From positions 1 through 64,000 of the forward strand of contig NZ_JAGGQJ010000018.1 of the NCBI RefSeq assembly GCF_018613325.1: 64,000 nucleotides of DNA, read 5' to 3'. Below are positions 45,141-54,500 of this stretch, one piece after another (position 1 is the first letter of the stretch; the number at the start of each line of letters is the position of its first letter). Both the position numbers and the translations under genes were made by a program. This DNA is from Bacillus sp. ISL-34 (lineage in GTDB: Bacteria > Bacillota > Bacilli > Bacillales > DSM-1321). The notes beneath the pieces were generated by a model. That model saw only the letters and a program-made list of their open reading frames with translations. It made no database searches and was not told the DNA's origin.

Positions 45141-48059
45141 GTGAAATTTAAGAATGTGAGTCGAATTACGGCGTGTGTACTTATTTTTGCACTGATTTTC
45201 AGCTTGATGGTTCCGCTAAATTCTCAAGCTGCAGCTGCAACGCCCATTGAAAATGTAGAAATGATTAAAAATGGGGACACCCTGGACGGAAAGTTTGAAA
45301 AACCGGATGTCCAATGGTACCGAATCAACCCCACAACAGAAGAAATACAAAAGTTTTCCCATATTGAGTTCGAAGTCAATTCGGACAAAATCTTGAATAT
45401 CTCCGTATATCAAAATAAAGAAAAAGCAGAAAAAGATGAGAGCGATTATTTTGTCTCTTCTTATCCTGATGAAAAAGCCGTAGTCGATTTCCCATATGCT
45501 TGGGAAGGCACATATTATGTTAAAGTTGAATATTTCGGCGATACCGATGATGAGGGAAATCCCCTCCCGGATGCGGAAAATGTAGCTGAATACTCCATCA
45601 ATGCGCATTCAGTGACATTGCCGCCATCTGCCGGGGACGAAGGGGAGGAACTCGAATCATGCCCGGTTGAAGTGAGTGTAAACGATAAGAAAACGGGAGA
45701 ATCCATGTTGAAAACACTCCGCGTGTTTAGAGATGAAGTTCTCACGAAGTCGTCTGAGGGACGCACCCTTTCCTCTTTATACTATAAGGCTTCGCCATTC
45801 CTGGCCATTCATCTTGCCGGGAATAAAACGGCAAGGGAAGCCGTTTATAATCACTTAGTCGAGATTAAGCCCCTTATTGAGGATCTTAATGAAAATGGAG
45901 CAAGCAGTACGGCAGTCATTAGCAACAAGCAGCAAGAAGCGATTAAGGCCTTATTCAATAAGGCGGCAGGCGTCGCTCCAGCCGGATTGAAAAAGGATAT
46001 GGAAGCCATTGCAAAGAAAATCAACCTTGATAAGCTTGCAGGTGAGAGAATCGTCGATATCGCAAGCAAAGCGGGAATCGAACTTCCAGCTTCGAAAAAT
46101 ATAAAGAACAAATATATCGTCAAACTTAAACCTGGGAAGTCATTAAGTGCTGTCCAATCCAAGGTAAGCGGAAAAGGATATGGAACATTATCGGCACCTA
46201 AGCAACAAGAGGTTCTGTATGATGATATGTATGTTGTAGAATTAAAGAACCAAGCTAAAATGAGCACAGCAGCTCTATCCAGTATCGAAAAACTTCCGGA
46301 AGTGGAATATATCGAACCGGTAAAAACGTACAAAGCATTTTCTGCCGACATTCAATCACCTTATCAATGGTCTTTAGATAACGCCGGTGGGGAAGAAGGC
46401 GTAAAGGGAGCAGACATCGATAACGAAAAATTGCAGAACCTTATTAAGAAACGTAATTTAAAAGATACATTGGTAGCGGTTATAGACACAGGTGTCGATG
46501 ATTCACTTGCAGATTTACAGGGTGTCGTTGAAATGGAGTCAGGTAAGAACTTCATTGATAAGAAAGAAAAAGCAGTCGATGACAATGGCCATGGTACACA
46601 TGTATCGGGAATCATTGCTGCAAAAGCAGATAATGGTTATTCCATGCAAGGAATCAATCCAGTGGCTAAAATCATGCCTGTGAAGGTCTTGGACTCTTCA
46701 GGATTTGGGGACAATGAGAAAATTGCACTAGGCATTAAATATGCCGTGGATCATGGAGCAAAGGTCATAAACCTTAGCTTGGGCGGAGAATATAGCAGGA
46801 CGATTGAATATGCCTTGAAACATGCCGCAGCCAAGAATGTAATGGTAGTCGTAGCAAGCGGTAATGATGGGATGGAGGGTCTTTCTTATCCTGCATCATC
46901 TAAATACGCCATATCCGTTGGTGCAACCAATGCCCTTGATTTAGTATCCGATTATTCCAATTATGGATCGATTTTGGACATGGTCGCTCCAGGGACAGGC
47001 ATTCCGAGCCTTGTGCCTAATGGGAATGTTACGTATATGGATGGTACATCAATGGCAGCTCCTCATGTTGCGGCAGCTACAGCTCTGTTATTATCCGGAA
47101 ACCCTGGGTTGAAAGTGAATGAAGTAAGGGAAATCCTTCATGAGACATCGGAATATGTCGCTTTTGAAGAAGAAGATAATGTAGACCCTTATGAGGACTA
47201 TCAGCCTGAAGATGGAGAAATCATAATACCGGAAGAAGAACTGCCTGTCGGAAAAGATTTAGTATCTGGATATGGAAGGCTGAATGCGTACAGTGCACTT
47301 AGTGCCGTGGATTTACAAGCTAAAGTCAATCTTTTGATGGATACGCAAACAAAACTGACTGGTACAGCTAAAAAAGGTTCAGTAATCGAAGTGAAAAACG
47401 GAAACAAAACGCTCGGTAAAGGAACGGCGGCAGCTAACGGAACGTTCACCGTTACTATTCCGGTGCAAAAAGCTGAGCAGCAGCTTACTGTGAATATCTC
47501 TGATTCTTCCAAACTAGCAGTATCTTCAATCAAAGTTTTCGTGAATAAGGGTGCAACCCCTAACAAGCCAACTGTTAAGGCTTTTAGTGATAAAGATACG
47601 TATGTAACGGGTCAATCGCAAGCGGACATGAAAATCACGATCAAAAATAGCGCAAAAAAAGTGATTGGTTCAGGTAACACGGATAGCAAAGGGAATTTCA
47701 AAGTGAAAATCAGCAAGCAAAAGGCTGGCACTAAACTTTCAGTCACAGCTACAGACTTAGCAAAACGTGAAAGCAAGGCGGCAACCGTGACTGTTCTCGA
47801 TAAAACCGCTCCAAGTGCACCGAAAGTGAATGAAGTAAACGACAAAGCAACAAAAGTAACAGGTAAAGCGGAAATCGGTTCAACCGTTACCGTGAAGTAC
47901 AGCAATAAAAACATCGGAACGGCAAAAGCGGATAATAAGGGGAACTTCTCCATCAAAATCAGCAAGAAAAAAGCAGGATCCGCATTATACGTCTCAGCAA
48001 AAGACAAAGCGGGCAATACAGGAAAAGCAACAAAAGTAACGGTTAAAAAATCTAAATAG
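45141..48059 (+). CDS. Secreted subtilisin-like (S8) serine protease with C-terminal Ig-like repeats
   Basis: 972 aa. Signal peptide with AAAA cleavage region near residue 30, a PPC-like beta domain at about 35-155, a long helical linker, and an I9-type propeptide (KYIVKLKPGKSLSAVQSK). The S8 catalytic triad is Asp449 (VIDTGVD), His484 (NGHGTHVSG) and Ser637 (DGTSMAAPH). The C-terminus holds three Big/Ig-like repeats of about 80-90 aa with KGNFKVKISKQKAGTKL-type ends, lysine rich and without an LPXTG anchor. The GTG start follows TTGGAGGG. Likely an exported, possibly wall-associated protease. Confidence 0.93.
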   Translation: MKFKNVSRITACVLIFALIFSLMVPLNSQAAAATPIENVEMIKNGDTLDGKFEKPDVQWYRINPTTEEIQKFSHIEFEVNSDKILNISVYQNKEKAEKDESDYFVSSYPDEKAVVDFPYAWEGTYYVKVEYFGDTDDEGNPLPDAENVAEYSINAHSVTLPPSAGDEGEELESCPVEVSVNDKKTGESMLKTLRVFRDEVLTKSSEGRTLSSLYYKASPFLAIHLAGNKTAREAVYNHLVEIKPLIEDLNENGASSTAVISNKQQEAIKALFNKAAGVAPAGLKKDMEAIAKKINLDKLAGERIVDIASKAGIELPASKNIKNKYIVKLKPGKSLSAVQSKVSGKGYGTLSAPKQQEVLYDDMYVVELKNQAKMSTAALSSIEKLPEVEYIEPVKTYKAFSADIQSPYQWSLDNAGGEEGVKGADIDNEKLQNLIKKRNLKDTLVAVIDTGVDDSLADLQGVVEMESGKNFIDKKEKAVDDNGHGTHVSGIIAAKADNGYSMQGINPVAKIMPVKVLDSSGFGDNEKIALGIKYAVDHGAKVINLSLGGEYSRTIEYALKHAAAKNVMVVVASGNDGMEGLSYPASSKYAISVGATNALDLVSDYSNYGSILDMVAPGTGIPSLVPNGNVTYMDGTSMAAPHVAAATALLLSGNPGLKVNEVREILHETSEYVAFEEEDNVDPYEDYQPEDGEIIIPEEELPVGKDLVSGYGRLNAYSALSAVDLQAKVNLLMDTQTKLTGTAKKGSVIEVKNGNKTLGKGTAAANGTFTVTIPVQKAEQQLTVNISDSSKLAVSSIKVFVNKGATPNKPTVKAFSDKDTYVTGQSQADMKITIKNSAKKVIGSGNTDSKGNFKVKISKQKAGTKLSVTATDLAKRESKAATVTVLDKTAPSAPKVNEVNDKATKVTGKAEIGSTVTVKYSNKNIGTAKADNKGNFSIKISKKKAGSALYVSAKDKAGNTGKATKVTVKKSK

Positions 48060-48072
48060 TAATTAGTGGTGA

Positions 48073-48106
48073 AGGCCGTTTAACTTACATGTTAAACGGT
48101 CTTTTT
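48073..48106 (+). terminator. Protease gene terminator 1
   Basis: GGCCGTTTAAC-TTACAT-GTTAAACGGTCTTTTTG. Confidence 0.85.
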
Positions 48107-48120
48107 GTGAGAAAACGAAT

Positions 48121-48153
48121 GAAAACACCGCTCGATGATGAGCGGTGTTTTTG
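48121..48153 (+). terminator. Protease gene terminator 2
   Basis: ACACCGCTC-GATGAT-GAGCGGTGTTTTTG, 15 nt after the first terminator; a tandem pair. Confidence 0.85.
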
Positions 48154-48274
48154 CCTGTGCGTTGTCATTGCATGATGTCAGATTTGGAGTTTCGCGTTTT
48201 AATTCTGAAACTACACGTACTCGCCTTTCTTATATCATTAATCTGTTCAAAAAATAATTTCAGGAGGAAATATA

Positions 48275-48453
48275 ATGAAAAAAGAAGAGTAATAGCATTA
48301 GGTACAATTTTAGCTTGCTCAATTGGTTTAGGAACGCTTTCAGTTGAAGCTGGGAATGAGAATTCGGGATATTCCTTTAATATTAAGAAAGAGCAAGGCA
48401 ACGAATATACAGGCACAGAGTATCGCCAGACGAATAAAGAGGATAGTGATTAA
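48275..48453 (+). pseudogene. Small secreted peptide gene with a frameshift directly after the start codon
   Basis: AGGAGG precedes ATG at 48275, but the frame ATG-AAA-AAA-GAA-GAG-TAA stops at once. Adding one A to the six-A run gives MKK(K)RRVIALGTILACSIGL, a signal peptide, then a hydrophilic 33-residue tail rich in Asn, Glu and Gly, ending at 48453. The intact peptide would be about 59 aa. This is either a real inactivation (or slippage switch) or a sequencing deletion. Family not recognised. Confidence 0.6.
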
Positions 48454-48510
48454 ATTAATGGGATTTAATACTTCCGAAATTATAAGGAAAGCTCAAAAAT
48501 GGCGGATTCC

Positions 48511-48636
48511 TTATTTTAAATGTATATACCTATGGCGGGATTTTCGAGGGTCCATATATCCGCCGTTTATTTGATGTCCAAGAGAGCTCGCAATGACTAC
48601 TGCTGCAAAGAGGAGGATGATTTTCTTCAATTTCAT
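48511..48636 (-). CDS. Possible small secreted peptide, 41 aa
   Basis: ATG at 48636 preceded by GGAAAGAAG encodes MKLKKIILLFAAVVIASSLG then a short basic tail (NGGYMDPRKSRHRYIHLK). The signal-peptide-like start and short tail recall export pheromone precursors, but no Rap-type partner is nearby. It may be a remnant. Confidence 0.35.
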   Translation of the reverse strand: MKLKKIILLFAAVVIASSLGHQINGGYMDPRKSRHRYIHLK

Positions 48637-48825
48637 AACTTCTTTCCGTTTTTTTTATTTTAAAAGATTACACCCAAATGCTTCTTCCTTCAACCGCCTT
48701 TTTATGGATGTAGAATTAAATGTGACAAACATTAAATGACCGTTTTTTAACTAATGTATCAAAGATAAAGTAGATGGTATTAATTTAGAAGTGAAAGACT
48801 TAATAACAGAACTTGTAAATTTATG

Positions 48826-48881
48826 GAGGTGTCAACTCTTGGCGGACTCGCATTTGCTCTTGGATCCGCCAATTCCACCTC
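48826..48881 (+). other. Long inverted repeat enclosing a ribosome-binding-site-like sequence
   Basis: GAGGTG...TTGGCGGA on the left pairs with TCCGCCAA...CACCTC on the right (8 bp and 6 bp blocks with a short bulge between). The left arm is a strong GGAGGTG site in front of short frames of 17-26 codons. The rest of 48637-49120 shows no supported gene. Confidence 0.4.
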
Positions 48882-49120
48882 TTCGATCTTGAATTGTTCT
48901 TAAAGCATGAGTAACAGCAGCTTTCACCTTCAGTCCCTATTCATCTCCTGAATTAATATTCACACCTAAAAAACAACATCATGGATTTTATGTATAAGTT
49001 TTTCTCCAGCTTGATGCAGGATATATGTAATTCGTCGGTCGGCTAATGGGGATTACTGTAAGGCTAGGAAGATGACTGATGGGGGAGGTTTTGATGCAGT
49101 AAATAGGATTGAAGAAAAAC

Positions 49121-49160
49121 TATGCAGGGGCAAGTTCGATTCAACTTGCCCCTGCATTTG
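49121..49160 (-). terminator. Terminator of the 49166-49765 lipoprotein gene
   Basis: TGCAGGGGCAAGTT pairs with AACTTGCCCCTGCA; followed on the minus strand by TAGTTTTTC. Confidence 0.85.
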
Positions 49161-49165
49161 TCAGC

Positions 49166-49765
49166 TCATTTAGTGAATTCACTTCTCAGGAGATAGACAA
49201 CATCGTATTTCTTCAATTCGTCCATATGGCTATCACTATCACCATAAAAATCAGTGGAAAGTGAATGAATGCCTTCATTTCCGCTTGTGTAACATATACT
49301 CGCCAATGCAAGCTTTTTTGTGCTGTTTATTTTAAGTTTGCCGGCACTGCCCCATACGCTGGAATCCATTTCATCAATGGTTTCAGGATAAGTAGCTGTA
49401 TCCGTACCAGCGTCGTTTTGAATGCTGATGTTGAACATCGATGGATTTTGGCCAGCAACCGTTTTGGAAGTCGTAAAGATGATTGTCCCATTATCTTTGA
49501 CGGCAGTTGTCATACGTCCCATTTCAGGTTCGACAAGTTTTCCAAATTCATATTTTTCGACCCAGACGGACATCTCCTTGTATGTATCATCAACATTGAA
49601 ATCGATAAGAAAGGAATGTTCACTTGAATTCTCCAGGATGGCTTTTTCCCTTGCTGTCAAATCAGGAATTGAAAGGTTATTCCCGGGTTTTGGCTCATTA
49701 GCGTTACAGGCGATTAAAGAAAATGAGAGCAGGCATAGGATGATGGATAAAAAGATCTTTTTCAT
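49166..49765 (-). CDS. Putative lipoprotein, about 199 aa
   Basis: Signal peptide with lipobox LIAC ([11 protein letters not shown]...[15 protein letters not shown]). The mature part is acidic with [20 protein letters not shown] and [20 protein letters not shown], suggesting a beta-sandwich. ATG at 49765 has GAGGTG 7 nt upstream; the GTG further out overlaps that site. No family recognised. Confidence 0.75.
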   Translation of the reverse strand: MKKIFLSIILCLLSFSLIACNANEPKPGNNLSIPDLTAREKAILENSSEHSFLIDFNVDDTYKEMSVWVEKYEFGKLVEPEMGRMTTAVKDNGTIIFTTSKTVAGQNPSMFNISIQNDAGTDTATYPETIDEMDSSVWGSAGKLKINSTKKLALASICYTSGNEGIHSLSTDFYGDSDSHMDELKKYDVVYLLRSEFTK

Positions 49766-49853
49766 GATTTTCACCTCTTGAATAATATTTACCTAATTAA
49801 AACCAATTCTTGTATATTATAACACTATAATAAAAAACGGAATCGGAACGCGG

Positions 49854-49889
49854 AAAAAAGGCAAGCAATCGTTATGCTTGCCTTTTTTT
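49854..49889 (-). terminator. CotF-like gene terminator
   Basis: AAAAAAGGCAAGC-AATCGTTAT-GCTTGCCTTTTTTT, symmetric, serving the minus-strand gene. Confidence 0.88.
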
Positions 49890-49894
49890 GTTGC

Positions 49895-50389
49895 TTAGAG
49901 TGGTTGGGAAAGAGCCTTATTGGCAGCATCGACGTCATTTTGAAGCAATTGGTTCAAGTCGTAAGCTGGATAGAGGTTTCGTTCATAAAGGTAGTTGAAT
50001 ATCTTCGCATGGGTATCGATGGCTCCATTTAAATGTTTCTTAAATACTTTGCGAAGGGAAGGGGTGGCTGTTTCAGTAATCGCCAATGCATAACTTTTGA
50101 TCGATGATTTGGCAAAGCCCAGCAAATCCCCGGCAGCAGCGGCAGATGCGTCATCCCTTAATACATCATCATCCCGGTGCGTCTTAGGGGTCAATGGGTA
50201 AAATTGCAGCAGCTCCATGATGTTTTGGGTAAGGGAATCGATCGTTTGCTTATAAATCGTTTTTAAAATGGGGTCTTTAATTTTTGGATAAGCTTTTTTA
50301 AATTTCATAAGGGCATTGGACTGGGCGGCGACCAACTCATGAAGCTCGAGTGTTTCATGCCAAGCAAGATGTGAATGGGTGGGTTGCAT
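49895..50389 (-). CDS. Spore coat protein, CotF-like
   Basis: 164 aa, all-helical. Start MQPTHSHLAWHETLELHELV and central HRDDDVLRDDASAAAAGDLLGFAKSS fit the Coat F domain family, helical ferritin-like coat proteins. AGGAGG precedes the ATG. Presence implies an endospore former. Which CotF paralogue is not determined. Confidence 0.83.
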   Translation of the reverse strand: MQPTHSHLAWHETLELHELVAAQSNALMKFKKAYPKIKDPILKTIYKQTIDSLTQNIMELLQFYPLTPKTHRDDDVLRDDASAAAAGDLLGFAKSSIKSYALAITETATPSLRKVFKKHLNGAIDTHAKIFNYLYERNLYPAYDLNQLLQNDVDAANKALSQPL

Positions 50390-50525
50390 GTAAATTCCTC
50401 CTGAACGAATAATCTAGATACGCTATTCGAACAGGGGGCTTTAGGTAAGTTGTCTAGTGAAATATTTATGGGAAGAGCTGTCACATCTTCAATTCACATC
50501 CACAGTTTAGAAGGATCGCCATGTT

Positions 50526-51428
50526 TTATTGATATTGCTCGAGAACAGAGAAGAACTTTTTGGCAAATTGGTAAAAAAGTTTTTCTGATGGAGCCAATTC
50601 CCTGTTTTTGGGAGTGATGATGCCGACAGTCCGTTTGACTTCGGGTGTATCGATCGGAATTTTGACAGTCAGTCTTGGAGTGACTTCATAAAAGGTACTG
50701 TCAGGGAGCAGACTGACTCCGATTCCGGCAGAAACGAGCCCTTTTATGGAATCCATGTCTTCACCTTCCGATGCGATGTTCGGTGCGAAACCGGCCGCTT
50801 TGCAAGCTTCAAGAGCGATAGTGTGAAAGATGTATCCTTTCGGAAACAAGACGAAGGGATCATTTCGTAAGTCACTTAGACGCAGGCTCTTCCTTTCAGC
50901 TAATGGGTGAGTTATGGGCAGTAAAGCGGAAATGTTTTCCGTGAACAGGATATGACCTTCAATATCTGGATCGTTTGTCGGAATCGGCCCAAGGAAGGCT
51001 AATCCGATTTCGCGATTTTTGACAGCTTCCTTTAAAGAGGAATAAGATCCCTGTTTTAAGTGGAAGCCGATATTCGGCTGCTCATCTTTAAAAGCGGAAA
51101 TGACGGTAGGCAGTAAATGGGTGGAAAGGCTGGTCGGGAACCCGATTTTAATGCTTCCGTGTTCAGGGTCCAAAAACTCCTCAATTTGATATTTGGCATA
51201 TTCTATCGCCTGTATCGCCGTTTTGGCATGGATCAAGAAAATTTTACCAATAGGAGTCAACTGGATATTCCGGCCGATTTTCTCGAATAAAAGAACGCCA
51301 AGCTCATCTTCCAGTCTGGAGATTTGCCGGCTGATTGCTGATTGTGCGATATGCAGGTGCTCTGCGGCTTCTGAGACGTGTTCTCTCTCGGCGACTTCAA
51401 CAAAATAACGTAATTGTCGTAGTTCCAT
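50526..51428 (-). CDS. gltC: LysR-type transcriptional regulator GltC
   Basis: 300 aa. N-terminal winged HTH (MELRQLRYFVEVAEREHVSEAAEHL...SAISRQISRLEDELG) and C-terminal effector domain. Length and divergent placement from gltA match B. subtilis GltC, which activates gltAB when glutamate is needed and represses itself. AGGAGG precedes the ATG. Confidence 0.93.
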   Translation of the reverse strand: MELRQLRYFVEVAEREHVSEAAEHLHIAQSAISRQISRLEDELGVLLFEKIGRNIQLTPIGKIFLIHAKTAIQAIEYAKYQIEEFLDPEHGSIKIGFPTSLSTHLLPTVISAFKDEQPNIGFHLKQGSYSSLKEAVKNREIGLAFLGPIPTNDPDIEGHILFTENISALLPITHPLAERKSLRLSDLRNDPFVLFPKGYIFHTIALEACKAAGFAPNIASEGEDMDSIKGLVSAGIGVSLLPDSTFYEVTPRLTVKIPIDTPEVKRTVGIITPKNRELAPSEKLFYQFAKKFFSVLEQYQ

Positions 51429-51449
51429 TTATTCATCCTCCTGCCATTC

Positions 51450-51464
51450 ATCTCAAATTGAGAT
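51450..51464 (+). promoter_or_regulatory. GltC operator (dyad)
   Basis: Perfect palindrome ATCTCAAATTGAGAT in the gltC-gltA intergenic region, LysR T-N11-A class, positioned just upstream of the gltA -35 and overlapping the gltC leader. This matches the arrangement of B. subtilis box I. Confidence 0.8.
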
Positions 51465-51485
51465 AGATTCTATTAGAATTATATA

Positions 51486-51514
51486 TTGTTTATATTGATT
51501 TGAAAACCTAGAAT
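51486..51514 (+). promoter_or_regulatory. gltA promoter
   Basis: TTGTTT at 51486-51491, 17-nt spacer, TAGAAT at 51509-51514; 22 nt downstream of the GltC dyad. Confidence 0.7.
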
Positions 51515-51561
51515 AAATGTAAGTGACATAACGGTGTAAGAATACGATGGGGGCGATTAAT

Positions 51562-54500
51562 ATGACATACAATCAAATACCAAAAGCACAAGGGCTCTAC
51601 CATCCTGAATTTGAACATGATGCATGTGGGATCGGTTTATACGCTCATTTAAAAGGGCTTGCTACACATGACATCGTCAAACAAGGACTGAATATGCTGT
51701 GCCAATTAGATCATCGCGGCGGACAAGGCAGCGATCCCCTTACAGGTGATGGCGCAGGATTAATGGTGCAGATTCCTGATGAATATTTCAGGCTGGCATG
51801 CCCGGAAATGAATTTGCCGGCAAAAGGACGCTATGGTGTAGGCATGCTCTTTTTCTCCAACGATGATGATGAACGGAATGAAATCGAAACTCGTTTGAAT
51901 GCATTTATCGAACAGGAGGGACAAACGCTATTAGGCTGGAGAACGGTTCCTGTTGATGCAACGAAAATCGGGGAGGTCGGCAAGGAGACATGTCCGACGA
52001 TCCGCCAAGTATTCATCGGGGCCAGCGTTGGGCTGACAGATGATTTAGCTTTTGAGCGTAAATTGTTCATTATCAGAAAACAAGCTGAAAACTGGGCTCG
52101 TGAACGCGGCAATCGTTTTTATTTTGCCAGCCTTTCAAGTGCTACGATCGTATACAAAGGATTGTTGACGCCAGAGCAGGTGGATGCTTTTTATCTTGAC
52201 CTTCAACAGGAGTCTTTTGTTTCGGCTTTCGCTTTAGTGCATTCCCGCTTCAGCACGAATACTTTTCCTAGTTGGGAACGGGCACATCCAAACCGTTACC
52301 TGATCCATAATGGCGAAATCAATACGCTTAGAGGTAATGTGAATTGGATGAAAGCGCGTGAGCAGCAGTTTGTATCGGAAGCATTCGGGGATGAACTGCA
52401 AAAGGTCCTGCCTATTCTGGATATAGACGGCAGTGATTCCTCGATTCTTGATAATGCACTTGAATTCTTCGTGCTTGCAGGGCGTAAACCGGCACATGCG
52501 GCGATGATGCTCATTCCTGAACCGTGGACGGAAAATCCGCACATGACGAAGGAAAAGAAGGCATTTTATGAATATCATAGCATGCTCATGGAGCCATGGG
52601 ATGGTCCGACGGCCATATCCTTTACGAATGGCAAGCAAATCGGTGCCATCCTGGATCGAAATGGTTTAAGGCCGGCAAGATATTATGTGACAAAAGATGA
52701 TTACATCATTTTCTCCTCTGAAGTCGGCGTGATCGATGTGGAGCCGGAGAATGTATTATATAAAGATCGTTTAAGCCCAGGCAGAATGCTTTTAATAGAT
52801 TTAGAGGAAGGCCGTATTGTTTCCGATGAAGAGATCAAGTCGGAAATGGCTCAGGAAAATCCGTACCAGCAATGGCTGGACGAACAGCTTGTTCAATTAA
52901 GTGACGAAGAACCAGTGCTCGAAGGGGAGCCATTGAGTGATTTATTATTCAGGCAAAAAGCGTTTGGATACACGTATGAAGATGTCCAAAAATATTTACT
53001 GCCGGTCATTAACGAAGGCAAAGATCCACTGGGAAGCATGGGGAATGACATTCCGTTAGCGGTCTTATCAGATCGCCCGCAATCGCTATTCAACTATTTC
53101 AAGCAATCCTTTGCACAGGTAACCAACCCGCCAATGGATTCGCTTCGTGAACAGATCGTCACGTCAACGATGACATTTCTGGGTGCGGAAGGAGATTTGC
53201 TGAAACCGGATGAAACGAACAGCCGCCGCATTCAATTGGATTCACCTGTTTTGACGCCAGGTCAAATGCAGCAGTTGAAAGAAAATGCCTATCCTGAATT
53301 CAGGAGCAAAGTCATTCACACTTTATTTTCAGAAGATTTAGAGAGCGAACTCGATCGCATCTGCCGTGAAGCGGAACAAGCGATCACCGATGGTTTCAGC
53401 CTTTTGATATTATCTGACAAGGATATGAGCAAAGAAAAGGCTGCGATTCCTTCCCTGTTGGCTGCGAGTGCCCTTCATCAAGAGCTGATCCGTCATGGGA
53501 ACCGTACGAAAGTGAGCATTATCGTTGAATCGGGAGAAGCAAGGGAAGTCCATCATTATGCGTCCCTGATCGGGTATGGAGTGGATGCGATTTACCCGTA
53601 CCTCGCTTATGAAACATATAAGCAGGCGGTATTGGAAGGCAGTTTGGCCATCAGCTACGAAGAAACGGTGAGGAAATATGTACGTTCCTTGACAGAAGGC
53701 ATTGTAAAAGTGATGTCGAAAATGGGGATTTCCACGATTCAAAGTTATCGCGGCGCACAAATTTTCGAAGCGGTAGGAATCGGTGCTGAAGTGATTGAGC
53801 GCTATTTCAGCGGTACGGCATCGCAGCTTAGTGGGATCGATTTGGAAACGATCGCAGATGAAGCGTTGATTCGCCATAAGAAAGCTGCAGCCGATTCCCT
53901 TGACCAAACTCTGGAAAGCGGAAGTGATTTTCAATGGAGGAAAACAGGGGAACATCATGCTTTCAATCCTAAAACGATCCATACACTGCAATGGGCCTGC
54001 CGGAAAGGCGATTATAATTTATTTAAGCAATATTCAAACTTGGCGAATGAAGAGAGACTCGGGTTTTTACGGAATTTATTCTCGTTCGATCAAAAACTCC
54101 AAAGCATTTCCATAGATGAAGTGGAATCCGTGGAATCCATCGTCAGCCGATTCAAAACGGGCGCGATGTCATTCGGTTCATTGAGTCAGGAAGCACATGA
54201 AACATTAGCGATTGCGATGAACCGTTTAGGCGGAAAAAGCAATAGCGGTGAAGGCGGGGAGCACCCTAGCCGTTACCAACTGGATGAAAACGGCGATGAC
54301 CGCCGCAGCGGAATTAAACAAATTGCATCCGGTCGTTTTGGAGTGAAAAGCCATTACCTTGTTAATGCCGATGAACTTCAAATCAAAATGGCGCAAGGTG
54401 CAAAGCCGGGTGAAGGCGGCCAGCTGCCAGGGAACAAAGTATATCCTTGGGTTGCAGAGGTCCGTGGTTCCACACCAGGTGTCGGCCTGATTTCACCGCC

